DNA of 64,000 nt from assembly GCA_012861695.1 (NCBI GenBank), contig JAAOOA010000016.1:19917702-19981701 (forward strand), read 5' to 3'. This document shows positions 38,701 to 50,880 of the stretch, in pieces. The DNA is from Trematomus loennbergii. Lineage: Eukaryota; Chordata; Actinopteri; Perciformes; Nototheniidae. Numbering within the stretch: the first letter of the stretch is position 1; every line of letters begins with the position of its first letter. Position numbers and translations under genes: made by a program. Below the pieces are notes generated by a model. That model was not told the DNA's origin. It ran no database searches and worked only from the letters and a program-made list of their open reading frames with translations.

Positions 38701-41700
38701 TTGGGTTGTTTAATCTTTAAATATTTTTTACATTACATTATTTGGTTGATAATATATTGAAGATGTAAAATCTTCATCTGCAAAATAACTTTTAACTATA
38801 GGTTTCACATAAATGTCTGAAAATGTTGTTGTTAGTATAAAATATACTTGGTTACATTTGAGCATCTTATATAGTTAACACACTGTAATGCTGTTGCAGG
38901 TTTACAACCCCAGGATCAGAACTAACTCAGTCCTCATTCAGCCAATCAGCACGGGTCAAGCCGAGAGTCGCAAACAGCTGACAGGTCCCAAAGGTGAGAA
39001 GTTAAACTTTTGCAAAACACTTTTGGAGTAAATCCCCTGCTGCTGTCATATAGTAAATCTAACTGTCTATCCTGTAGGCAAGTGTTTCTGCCTGTACCCG
39101 AAGGACAGACAGCTTCCTGTGCAGATTCGCCCCCGCCTGGTGGAGTCTGACATCACGTCCACGGTGCTCTTCCTGAAGAGGATGGAGATCGCTGGACTGA
39201 GTCACTGCGACTTCATCGACAGGCCGGGTGAGACTTACACACATGGATCAAAGTAAACACAGAGAAAGTTTTAATGACCATTTGTGTTGGCTGAGCCCCT
39301 GACTCCTCATCATCCTCAGTGATAATGAGAACATTTTGGGTTCAGTCAGTTTGTTCCCTTTTGTTGCAACACAGGAACTTTTTTTTTCATTTGAAGGCAG
39401 TGAGCCGTGTCTCAGCTGCACCGACAGCTCCTGTTCTGCCAGCATCCTTTTAGAGCTGACCTGCTTCCATGTGCTTTGTTCCCCGGATTTCCCCCCCACC
39501 ACACACACACACACATTAGTTGATTAGAGCATGGTGTTGGTCTGTGGGAGTGTACAGGATAATAGGGCGCATTTAAAAGTGGATTTAATTCCTCTCTGTT
39601 TCACTGTGATTTTCAAGGGAAAGCATGTTTGTTGCAAAAACAGAACAGACAATCCCATTGGAACCATGACACACTTTTCATTTCGCATAGTGATGCATGG
39701 CAGATGTAGGTGAGGATTATAAAATGTAATCTCTTGCTGCCTTTTTACTCCGAGCAGCCCGCCGGGGTGCCGGTATTTTGAAGGGGGGGATTGCCTCAGT
39801 GGGTCAGCACTCTGGATTACAGTTTAGACGGCACAAAACCTGAACAATAATCCATTGAAGTGTAATTGTATGTTATTAATAATCTCTTCGTTACAAGTTC
39901 CAGTGTGTAGAATTGAGTGGGACGTTTTTCATTAGCTTTGAAGCTGGTCTTTCATGGATGTCTATAGAAAGAGCTTCCATGTCTTTATGTCACCTGAACG
40001 CCATTTTAGGTTCTCCATCATGCTTGTAAAAGGAGAAGTGAGAGTATTTGCATTGTTTCAATCTGCAACCTAAACGCTAGATTGTACTTGATAGTGATGA
40101 AGACAAGACTGGTTCTCTGTAGGAGTTGGTTCCCAGTTACACCAAGGTATAATTTAGTCAAATATAGATTCAAGTATGATCTAAAATCCTCTCCATCCCA
40201 GACCCCGGAGGCCTCATGCAGGCTTTGGAGGAGCTGGACTACCTTGCAGCTCTGGATGATGACGGAAACCTCTCAGCGATGGGCATCATCATGTCTGAGT
40301 TCCCCTGGAGCCGCAGATGGCCAAAACTCTGCTAGCCTCCTGTGAGTTCGACTGCTTCAGCGAGGTGGTCATCATCGCTGCCATGCTAACAGGTAAACAT
40401 CGGCTCCCATGTCATTTGAACCAATGTAGTAAACATAAGGATCTAAACATGACATTTTGTTTTGTTTCAGCACCAACTTGCTTCATAGTTCCCTCTGCGG
40501 ACATGAAGCCAGAGGCGACTCAGAGCCACATGAAGTTCCAGCACCCGGAGGGAGACCACTTCACCCTCATCAACATCTACAAGGCCTTCAAACAAAGCCA
40601 GCAGAACCCATGTGAGTTTACAGAGCAGCGGCAAATGCACACACATCACACACAAACACACTATGCTGTAGAGATCAGTGAATAATCACAGAAACAGGTT
40701 TAATCACATTTAGAAATGGTTCAAGGGGGTATTTACATAATCACAACATATTATAATGAGTTACTCAAAAAATCACGATGACTGTTTTTGAGGTTGCCTA
40801 ACGAAATGACAATGGACAGTTGTGGGGAATTGTGTGTATTGTATTAGTATCCTTTGTTTATATTTTTATATATCTATATATCTTAATTTGTTAGTAATAT
40901 ATTGTGTATTTAATAGATTTGTTAGAGATATACCTACTGTTATGTTCATTTAAATACAATTTTACATTTGCAATGCCTTGTTAACGTGCTGCTGAACAAT
41001 AAGAATTCCCAATATGGGGTCATTAAATGATATCTGATTTAATGTAAAGTTAAAAAAGACACATTATCAGACATATTGATGATGTCTTCATTACTCTTTG
41101 TGTATTCCTATAACCAACTGTCAGGCTGTAATGAGGAGAAGTGGTGTCAGGATTCCTTCCTGAGCCACGCCTCTCTCCTGATGGCGGACGCTCTGAGCTC
41201 TGAGCTCACGGACACTCTGAAGAGGATCGAGCTGCCCACCTCACTGCCCGCCTTCGGCTCCCGCAGCAACACCTTCAACATCAAGAGAGCCCTGCTGGCA
41301 GGCTTCTTCATGCAGGTCAGGAAACACAACTTGAATAAACCGACCCTTCAGGTGTCAGGCCTTCACCTCTGAACAACACCAAAAACCTTCTTCATCTCTC
41401 TGACTTCCACAAATGTTCTTTCACAATTTCTATCCTACTTAACAGTTTTCACATTTCAGCTGACATCTTCTTTAAGCACATACACTAGCAATATTTAGTT
41501 CACTTCTAAAACTACTATCTTGATTAATCACCTTTACATCATCTTACATTTTAACTCCTTTCAATGCTTGAACTGCGACGGCATCTTTAACTTCTTTGAC
41601 CGTTTTAAACTCAACTTCCCTCAGTGCTAACACCTAAATGGACACTGGGTCCACGTCTTTGGAATCAGCTTCCAGAGAACATACGGACCTCTGCATCGCT

Positions 41701-43297
41701 CTCAGTTTTTAAGAAAAGCCTCAAGACCCACCTGTTCAGCACCGTGTTTTACTGACTGTCCTTTAATTTCTTTTTATTTACCATATTTTACTCAATATGT
41801 TCCTTAGATAACTTTTTATTTTATTGTATGTTCTCCTCATAGCATTGTGAAGCACCTTGAGATCTTTTTAAAGTGTGCTATATACATTTATTATTATTAT
41901 TATTATTATTACTTCATCTTCTCTCAGAGTTTGTATTGAAACTGCCACTTCAACTACATCTTCAACTGTTTCAGTATTTCAACTACAAACATTTAAGGCA
42001 CACAAAAAGTCACTATTTTCTTGTCATCTGTTATCTTTTGGGTTTTTTATGTGCACTGTTTAATAATAATAATAATAATAATCTTTATTTGTGCACCTTT
42101 TCATACAACAAGTGCAGTCCAAAGTGCTTCACACAGACATTTCACAGAACATGTATCTCACACAGAATACAGATACCAGTAAAAGACATCAAAACAAACA
42201 GAAAATTGTAGAGTAGACATATATAAAAAATACATTTAGATTAACAATGAAATTGTGCATTAAAAGGAGGATAGTGCAAATTCAACACACATTCAGGTGA
42301 CAGGTTAAAATGCATCGCAATGCATTGAGAAAGTGCAGCAGAGAGCAGGAGCTTGCTTCCTAAAAGACTTCCACCGAGCTAGTTTAAGGCAATCTGACTC
42401 ACCTGGCTGTTCCCTCAGGTGGCGCAGGATGTGGATGGATCTGGGAACTACTTGATCCTCACCCATAAGCACGTGGCACAGCTCCACCCTCTGTCTGGGT
42501 ACGGAGCCAGGACCCCCAAACTGGGCCTTCCTGAGTGGGTGCTGTTCCACCAGCACTCCTTCTCCGAGGACAACTGCCTCCGCACCGTAACCCACACAAC
42601 ACCAGAGGAGTAGGTCAACATTTGTTTTCTGTGTCTTCTAAACTGTGTTTCTTGTTGACTAGACGGTGGTCTCCTGTTGCTTTTGAAGAAAGCCTAGCAG
42701 ACCACCCCTCGTATCTTAACATTTTTAAAGAAGCTTAAATGTAATCAGCCGGACACATTCCCTTTCGGTCCAGATGTAGAGCCCAGTTCAGCAGACACTG
42801 GTCATGCTGGTTGTGAGGGGAGGAGCCCTAATCCTGTGCTCAAATATCAGCTGGAGGAGAGGGATTATGGGTAGATGAATTCCTGGGAATGTGGAGCAGC
42901 TTAATGTAGGAGAGGAAGCTCTGCAGCCTGTGTCATGCTCTCTTAGGTTTAACATCTTATATGTGTCAATCAGTTCAAATAATGTGAGGAGTGGATATTG
43001 TCAGTAAATCCTGTAAGTCTTTTTCCACAAAACCCTTAGGAGTCATTCCAAACCAAATTGAAACAGGTTTAGTTCAGTTCAGTTGCATTCAACACAACAA
43101 TGTTTGAATATATTGTCCTTTCTCTCACTAGGTTCATTCAGATGGCACCACAGTATTTTTTCTACAATCTACCACAGAGTGAGAGCAAAGACATCCTGCA
43201 AAACATTTTGAACCATCAGTACCAAAAGGAGAAACCTGCAACGTCCCAAGAGGAACCGCAGGAGGACCGGACCTCAGACCGCTGCGTCGTACAATAG
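35428..43297 (+). CDS. dhx32: DHX32, DEAH-box helicase-like protein (11 exons, complete)
   Basis: Atypical member of the DEAH/RHA RNA-helicase family. Exons: 35428-35708, 35864-36057, 37086-37461, 37964-38198, 38900-38993, 39078-39227, 40202-40392, 40471-40611, 41125-41315, 42419-42609, 43132-43297. Total length corresponds to about 737 residues; human is about 743. Order of parts: acidic N-terminus, degenerate motif I ([10 protein letters not shown]), RecA1 with motif II changed to DQAH, RecA2 (RRVFLTSSP, then [11 protein letters not shown]), winged-helix/HA2-like segment ([16 protein letters not shown]) and OB-fold-like C-terminus ([15 protein letters not shown]). The start is chosen to match the MEEE-type start of orthologues. 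Four exon positions need one extra base (near 35554, 38011, 38101 and 40302) to stay in frame, and each also restores the exon phase. This makes assembly error likelier than pseudogene. Confidence 0.93.
36690..37060 (-). mobile_element. LINE 3' fragment with (ATAG)n tail
   Basis: An ATAG tetranucleotide array (36690-36715) is followed by TACTTTAATAATCC and AT-rich sequence, the reverse of a typical LINE terminus. It lies just before dhx32 exon 3. Confidence 0.45.
37086..37461 (+). CDS. dhx32: dhx32 exon 3 with DQAH motif II
   Basis: Reads [20 protein letters not shown], then [20 protein letters not shown]. The helicase motif II D-E-x-H has glutamine in place of glutamate. The exon is otherwise uninterrupted for 125 codons and ends VFLVTTQ|gtaaaa. 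Confidence 0.92.
37501..37924. mobile_element. Second TTAA-flanked MITE family
   Basis: 424-bp element beginning AGGTCACCTATTATG and ending ATAATAGGGGACCT, inverted ends, with TTAA at 37497-37500 and 37925-37928. It sits in the dhx32 intron 3, ending about 40 bases before exon 4. Confidence 0.75.
37964..38198 (+). CDS. dhx32: dhx32 exon 4 with two apparent 1-base deletions
   Basis: Starts [17 protein letters not shown], shifts at a C run (38011-38015) to [13 protein letters not shown], and shifts again at CCC (38101-38103) to [20 protein letters not shown] and [10 protein letters not shown]. Adding one C at each place restores both the protein match and the exon phase (235 to 237 bases). Confidence 0.85.
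40202..40392 (+). CDS. dhx32: dhx32 exon 7 with an apparent 1-base deletion
   Basis: Reads [20 protein letters not shown], then [14 protein letters not shown], then hits a shift at CCCC (40302-40305). In the other frame it continues [20 protein letters not shown]. The length 191 is one short of the 192 required by the flanking phases. Confidence 0.88.
41640..41912 (+). mobile_element. LINE 3' end with (ATT)n tail
   Basis: Translates in pieces as a [30 protein letters not shown] LINE ORF2 terminus, then a 3' UTR and an ATT microsatellite (41889-41911). It lies in dhx32 intron 9. Confidence 0.65.
42062..42260 (-). mobile_element. LINE 3' fragment with (AAT)n
   Basis: (TAA)n at 42062-42082 followed by CTTTATTTGTGCACC and AAAGTGCTTCACACAG, the reversed terminus of a fish LINE. 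It is separate from, and opposite to, the fragment at 41640. Confidence 0.5.
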
Positions 43298-43455
43298 CTA
43301 ACAGGACTTACTGCACTGTATTTCACAGAAGCACAGAATCATTGTATAATCTGTTTTTTCAGGAGTCATTTCCTTTCATCTTGGTCATGAATCCTCAGTG
43401 TTGTCACAGTATCATAATGTGTATCTTACATAGTAAAGTGTGCACTAATATATGA

Positions 43456-43461
43456 AATAAA
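43456..43461 (+). terminator. dhx32: Polyadenylation signal AATAAA (dhx32)
   Basis: AATAAA about 160 bases after the dhx32 stop codon (43295-43297), before the tail-to-tail boundary with edrf1. Confidence 0.65.
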
Positions 43462-44794
43462 AAAACAATAATTGCTGAAATGATCTTGATTTTCTTTGTC
43501 CAACTATTGTATTTTATCTTCTTTTTGAACCGAAAATATTTTACTAAAAGGATAATTTTCTCATATTTTAAAATGTCAAATCTTATCAAACTCAAGCGAG
43601 GTTAACAATTCAGGTTCCCAGCCCCCTGACATTATTAATGATTCTGTGGCTCCGTTCACATCGTCCCTTCAGTCTCTTCCCTTCATCTCTGTCCTGCCGT
43701 CGGTCCCCCCAGCACCGAGGGGCCGGCCTGATTGATGAGGTTCAGAGAGAGCCTCGGCCCACCTGCAGCTCCATGTGCTACATGTGATACAGCTCAGTAA
43801 CAGCGGGGCGACCCGGTTCACTGACGCTGAATTCAAAACATAATGTTCCCTCTCCAGTGACCCGACTGCAGGACGGACCAGAGCCAGAACCCTCAGCACT
43901 CTGTCAGCTGACCCACTTAAAGGTATAATATGTAGCATTTTGCTCTTAAAAATGTCTAAAACGACTTGACATCTGTAAATATTTTTGCAGTTGTGAATTA
44001 AGATTCTCTCAAATGATTCCAAAGATTTTCAAACCTAGAGAAGCACATCATTTGAATCAAGATTACAGCCCCTTTTTGTGTCATCAGTAATGTGTTGTGA
44101 CTGTCTGCCAGAAGCTGTCATTTGAATTATATATTTTAACCAGATAAAGGATTTTAGTCATCAGACGTCTGGAGGATATTTATAATACAGTATGATATCG
44201 TTTAGTTTTATCAATATGTGCCATATAATTTGATCTATCTACATCCATACATGATATTATTACTAAAGTGGACGAAAAAAAGCAAATGTTGTATTTCTAC
44301 TTTTAGGAATATTTCTATGGAAAAATAACTTTCTTATAAAAACTGCATAATGTTCATACAAAGATTTATATAATCCTAGAAAATAGGGAGGTCTTTTTGG
44401 TCCAGTGTAGTAATGATATATTGTGTTGAGTAAGAGTCAGTGGGTCATTTGACATGGGATGCTTTGAAACAAATTTTTAATAAAATCTCCTGAACCCAAA
44501 AGTATATCAGATGTGTAACAATATCCCAACGAGTACATTAACGATTTGTGGCATCCAGAACATGAATTCAAAAAACCTTTAATTTTCACATCACAGCAAA
44601 CCATGCTGACATAAACATTGCATTGAAAGTTGCCAAGCTATTGCACTTCAATCTATGTTATTCACAGTTCTTTTGGTATTATTGAAATGACCAATTCTTT
44701 TTGTAAGCCGATGCTAAATGAAATCCCTCTTTTTGAGTGTGTGGAAGTGGTACGTGATACCACTTCCACACATCTTTAAAATCATACAGTATGT
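43462..44794. other. Intergenic region between convergent dhx32 and edrf1
   Basis: Non-coding. Contains a fragment resembling a fish miniature element near 43917 (ttaaaggtataatatgta) and a perfect 15-bp-arm hairpin at 44738-44772. No supportable gene. Confidence 0.5.
44738..44772. repeat. Perfect hairpin, 15-bp arms
   Basis: TGTGTGGAAGTGGTA, five-base loop, TACCACTTCCACACA. It lies between the dhx32 and edrf1 3' ends, just beyond the candidate edrf1 poly(A) signal at 44795-44800. Confidence 0.9.
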
Positions 44795-44800
44795 TTTATT
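44795..44800 (-). terminator. edrf1: Possible polyadenylation signal (edrf1)
   Basis: Minus-strand AATAAA about 370 bases beyond the edrf1 stop. Plausible but unconfirmed. Confidence 0.4.
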
Positions 44801-45166
44801 TGTATCAAAATGAGGCAATCCAGATCAAATGTGGTACAGTCAAAAACAAATCCTACACATAGGAGCTTTACACACAAGCCATAACTGCTTAAGCAATAAG
44901 ACAATTAAATAATATCCTTCTAATTTACAACTTTTTCACAAAAATGTACAATTCCAAACCTTCGATGCAAATGCTAGAAAAAGATGAGTTTTTTTTTTTT
45001 AAAGGCGCAGCAGGTGAATTAGCTTTCAGACTGTCATTCAGAGTAGGACGGTGTTGCCTGAGCATGTGTTCAAAAGGTGTGTATAAATCATCTCTTCTGT
45101 CACTGAGTGGGGTTTAAAGAAGACTTAAGGTCTGGAGTGTCCTTCGCACTGTGGTTTCTGTCTTCA

Positions 45167-45328
45167 TCATGAATGCGTTCCCGTGTCTCCACTTCCTGTT
45201 TGTGTTGTCAGCTGCTGCAGGAGCTCGATGTGGAGCTCGATGCGGCTCAGCAGAGAGCGTTTTTCTCCGCTCGCAGCAGCTTGGAGTACACGTTCTTAAA
45301 GGTTTTCAGCAGCTCCTCATCCTTATTG
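45167..45328 (-). CDS. edrf1: edrf1 terminal coding exon with an apparent 1-base deletion
   Basis: Reads NKDEELLKTFKNVYSKLLRA EK, then hits an early stop (45247-45249) unless one A is added to the AAAAA run (plus-strand T run 45260-45264). After that it reads SLLSRIELHIELLQQL and ends at TGA 45167-45169. Confidence 0.8.
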
Positions 45329-48300
45329 CTGTAATAAAACATATTATTAGGGAGAGCATTGAGAAAAGTCAAATATACAGTAGAAGCATAGAGAACAGTT
45401 TTTTTCCATCAGGCTGTCAGGACTGAACCTCTCCCCTTCCTCCCCCCTCTCCCCCCTGGACTTTAACACCCCACACACACAGACACTCAAGTCTTGCACT
45501 AATGTACATTCTCAAAGATATTGAAGTGACTGTTATTTTGTATATATTGATTGTTGTGCTTTTATTTAGGTCTTAATGTGTGCATATGTATAAAATGTCT
45601 TCCGATGTGTATATATATATACATATTTGCCTACATATTTTATATATATTTGTTGTTGTATTCGGGATTGTGGGAAACGGTATTTTGATCTCTGTCTGTA
45701 CACACAAACTGAAAGGTTGACTTTAAACATGCCATATCTCTGAAGTTACACCACGGGATCATTCGTGGTTGTTTAAATAGCTCCGTCATGTGGCTGATTT
45801 GTAAAAAGGTCTGAATTCATATGTGCATTGTTTCTCGCTCACCTCGGTTTCCGTTTCATGGTCGTCATCAGTTTGATCACCTGCAGCAGCAGGAAGGAGA
45901 AACTCGGCTCAAACACGCCGATCAGCTTCATCACTTCCTGGAGGTTCAGTCCTGAGGGGGAGCCCCCGGCCGCGTCAGGAGAATCAGCAGGTTCACTCAA
46001 CTACAGCACAAGAAGTCAAATATGTTTTAGTATGCAGTGTGTGATCGGGAAAGGGAAAGAAGCACTAGCATGAGAGAGCATTTCAAACGGTACCTCTATC
46101 TGCTCCTCCAGCAGCTCCTTATGGATCATCAGGAAGGCAGAGCGAGTTTCTGTCATGATCTCCAAAGCTCCAGTCAGGCTCTTCAGCTTCGCCGTGCTGC
46201 TGCTCTGACCTGCGGAAACACAAAATGAAACGTAACTCAAGAGAATGCAAGGCAAGTTTATTTATATAGCACATTTCAACACAAGGCAATTCAAAGACAT
46301 TAAGAGCATTAAGAAATAGAGAAGCAGAAACATATTATAAAATGGCATTTAAAAGCAAAGATAATAAAACATGAATAACACGGTTACATGAATACAAGTT
46401 ACAGTGCAGTGTGAGACATGAATATATCAATTAAAAGCAGCGGCAAAAAGAAAAGTCTTCAGCCTGGATTTGTTTCTGGCAGTTTGTTCCAGATATTTGG
46501 AGCATAATAACTGAACGCTGCTTCTCCATGTTCTGACTCTGGGGACAGAAAGCAGTCCCAGAAGACCTGAGAGTTCTGGATGCTTCATCATTTAGCAGTA
46601 AGTCAGAAATGTATTTTGGACCTAAACCATTCAATGCTTTATAAACCAGCAGAAGTATTTTGAAATCAATTATTTGACAGACAGGAAGCCAGTGTAAAGA
46701 CTTCAGAACTGGAGTGATGTGATCCACTTTCTTAGTGTCAGTGAGGACTCGAGCAGCTTTCTAATCAGTGGCGAGCCGTGACTTTTATACCTAGGCCCTC
46801 TGACCCCCACCCCTTCCCTCGGGAAAAAAAAAAAGAAAAGAGTTATTACGTCACAGCATATACTTCAGCGGAATATCAAAACAACGGCCCGGGGTGCAAA
46901 GCGTATCAATGAAAGCGACCCTCTACCACACAAACAACACCTGTAAATAACCCAATTTGTGTTCTTTGAAATTGAAAAGGATATCGCACTGTGTTTGTTA
47001 CTTTCGTTGCAGTTGTATGTCTTAAGTGTAATTTGGCATGCTTTTATTTTGAAGGCGATTTTACGCTGTTGACAGGAAGTTGTTGTCGCTATGGAAACAA
47101 GAAAAGCTTCACAGCGGGCGGAACTTGTCATAAAGTCTGTGATAATAAAACCCACCCATTTAGAGGGAAGAAGATATGATTGGTCAATTGTACTGTCATT
47201 TGACATTACTCTCTCGTTGAGTTACTGTAGCGGGCCCTCTGTGAGTTTACAGCAGGACCACCAATCAGCTCCTCTCTTCACAGTAACTCGCAGAGACGGC
47301 TAAAGGAGCTTCTTTTATTTAACCCTTCACATTCAAACAGAACTGAACAGGCATATTCGAAGGATTATTTATTTGGAAATGTTATTTTAAATACAATTAA
47401 ATCAAGTTATTTTGGTAAAACTAATGAAAAATATATTTTTTTAAATATTTAAAAAAATATATATACGATACGATATACTTTATTGTCCCCGTAAGGAAAT
47501 TTGTTCTGGACTCCGTCCTGCAGTGCATCCATGTACATATACAAACATAGTGGACATTAAGAGACATATCATCAGTCATACACCGTTTGAACAAACACAA
47601 TACACACACGTACATACTGACAATGGCGACCTATTGCACAACCCTCATGGCCAACATTTAAAAAGTACATTTCATTACATATCATTTCATGTGAATGTTA
47701 AGAAGCTTAATCGACATAGGTAGGAATGAGTGCTTATAGTGTTTTTAAATATTATTTTGTAGAATATCTTAGGCCCTCAGAGAGGGCCTAGAGGGCCCTG
47801 ACAGCTCCCCACTGTTTCTAATAGATTTTTTAGCGAGACCTGTGAATGCAGATGGAAACCCGACACTTGAGAGCAGTCGCTGCGGCTCACCTGCCATGGT
47901 GAACTCGGCGAAGGCCACCCTCTCCAGCAGCGTGCGCAGCAGCTCGCAGGGAGCGTCTGTCAGGCTGAGGAACAAACACACCGCCTTGCTGTAGTGCAGC
48001 TCTGCCAGGCTGCGGTGCTGCTTCCTCAAGTGCTCATCCCCCACCTGTCACACAGCGAGACAGAGACACACAGTACCTTCAGTGAGTGTTATTCTGCTGT
48101 AAGCGTGAAACAGACATCCCATCACCAGTGACCGTGTTTAGTCATAGTATAGTCCTTTCTCTTAACAGGAAATGGCACTTTTTGGGCAAAAGCAATATGT
48201 CTCTACTAAGACAGTCCAAAAGACAAAAGGATGTAATAATAATACTACATTTTATTTAAAAGGTGCCTTTCAAGGCTCTCAAGGTCGCCGTACAAGGTAC

Positions 48301-50842
48301 ACAAAACACAAAACAAAAGTCCAAAAACACGACAATATAATCAATCAATAAAAACAGAAAAACGAGGACGTGTGATGTGATCAGTGTGAAGATATGTTTT
48401 GAGACGTGATTTGAAAATGGGGAGAGAGTCAGTATTCCAGATGTCAGGTGGGAGGGAGCTCCAGAGTGGGGGTGCAGAGCGGCTGGCCCTGGACCCCATG
48501 GTGGTTAAACAGAAAGGTGGATGGAAGCAGAAGATTTGAGAGTGCGGGGGGGTGTGTATGTGCAGGAGGTCGGAGAGGTATGGAGGAGTGAGGATGTGGA
48601 TAGCCTTAAAAGGTGAGGATCATAATCTTATCATCTATAGGGTATTTGACAGGCAGCCAGTGAAGTTGCTGAAGAACAGGATGTGGTCAATGGAGGGGGT
48701 TCTGGTGATGATGCAGTAATCATTGTATGCCCTAACATGGTTTCTGACCTGGTTGCGGAAGCAGCTGTGGTACATGGAGGCCAGCCGGTGGTGGATGGTT
48801 GCAGCTCTGTACTGGTAGAGCGGTTGCCGCGCCGACTCCGTCTGCAGGTCGCAGTACTTCAAGGACTTCATCATCGCATCCGTCACCTCGCGCTCAATCT
48901 GACAAAACACACACACACAAGGTTGGGTGATTAGAAGTTTGATCACACGTCTTGGGGTTACTGGTGCAAAAACAATTGATGTTTTTATCTTGGCATTTGT
49001 CAAAGTGCACTATTTTTTTCTGCCCCCCCTGGACTTTAACACCCCACACACACAGACACTCAATCCAGCACCAGACACTTTTTTGTACGCTGCTATGGAC
49101 AGTCTTGCACTAATGTACATTCTCAAAGATATTGAAGTGACTGTTATTTTGTATATATGGATTGTTGTGTTTTTATCTTAATGTGTGCATATGTATAAAT
49201 GTGTCTGCTGATTGTGTATATATAGGTATATACATATTTTTATATATATGTTTTTGTATTCGGGATTGTGGGAAACGGTATTTCGATCTCTCTGTCAAAG
49301 CACATGGAAATATGCCAGATAATGAGAAATGTGTGCGTGATTCAGAATATTTGCAGCCCACCTGCTCCTGGGCCTTCCTGGACAGCGGGGCGTAGTCCTG
49401 CAGGAGAGTAGCCAGAGTGAAGTAGGTGGTGGAGAGCTCCCAGTTCACACTGTCCCACACCGCTGAGTGGTTCTCTCTGCTCGCCAGAGACTTCCTCGCC
49501 CGCAGGTAGTAGTGTATAGCCTGGGGGAAGTAGATTTAGCATGTATGTATTAACAGCATGATCGGGAAGGATTAAGATTATGAAAAGATAGATATTGTTA
49601 CAAAAGGATCAAATCATTTTCCATCACTTCACATAAAGGTTTTGATGTGGCACCTTGTTATAGTAGAGCGCCTCTTCGGGGGAGAACTCCCCCCGGCTCT
49701 GATCAGCTGAAAGGGTGCAGTGGGCCTGAGCGCAGATCCTCATCAGCCGGCCCGTGTTACACAGCAGCAGAGCAGAGTTAGTGCTGTCCTCGATGGCTTC
49801 AAAGTCCTTCCCTTCAATCTCCCAAAGTAGGAAAAGCTCTTCTTCCACATCTCCTGCTCTGCTCCGGACACAGACTTCTTCACTGGGGGGGGGGGAGAGG
49901 GGGAGAGGGGAAGGCCGGTTAAATACAGCAGCGTGGGAAATGGAGCAATGAGCTGTTTTGCACAACATATTTTGGCATGTACAAGCTTGTTTGTTTCCAT
50001 TATCTTTCGAGTTCAAAGGATCTCAACTCCGTCATTACTCTAATTGATGAATCTTAGAAAATCCTAAAATATTACAGTAATCTGTTTTCATAAAACCAAA
50101 TGAATAACTATCATTGTACAGTTTTCTGTCTGCTTAGAATATAACTTCCATCTTGTGATCTAGTTAATCCAACCTACCTTCTTTCTCCGTCTGCATGGCT
50201 GCAGCCTGGTTCATGAAGTACACTCCCATCTCGTTGCGGATGTTCCCGAGTCTTTTGAGCACCTGAGCCAGCTGATCTGAGTCCTGATCTTTCAAAGCCT
50301 CAGAGAAGAGCAGCTCATACGCCGCTTCATAGCACTTACTGCTCACAAACAGCTGGTACTCCGGGTCCGTGGCCAGGTCTGTGGCCATGTTGAAGGCTGG
50401 TGGGTAGAGAGGGAAGTCAGTGCCAAGGGAAATGAGCAACAATGGAACAGAACAACTTAAAAAGACAAGAAAGGACAGGACGTTATGGGTTAAAACAAGC
50501 ACTGACATTTAGATCAGGCCTTTAAGCTTTTCAAAAAACAGCCACAGTGTGCTTTAAGCACTGACCCTGGCAGCAGCTCTCCCTCTGCAGGCTGTGCAGG
50601 ATCTCCTGGTCCTCCTTGGTCTGGTAGCTGTACTCCTCCAGGTAAGCTGCTCTGTTGTTCCCATTCTGGGCCAACATCAGATGGATGTCCCCACACAGAG
50701 ACAGGCACTGGCTGTGGAACTGCAGCACCTGTGGGTGCAGTGTACGCTCACTGAACAGTACGCATCTATAGGAGAGATGGAGAGAAGTTGGAAAGTGACA
50801 TTAATGTTAAGAGATGACACAGCTAAAACTAATAGCTTTTAT

Positions 50843-50880
<38 letters not shown>

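Noticed and set aside
35428..43297. Calling dhx32 a pseudogene
   Set aside because: All four breaks are one-base losses at runs, splice sites are intact, and exon phases are repaired by the same base. The neighbouring genes show the same pattern.
43917..44030. Complete miniature element starting TTAAAGGTATAATATGTA
   Set aside because: No matching inverted right end was found downstream, so only a fragment can be claimed.
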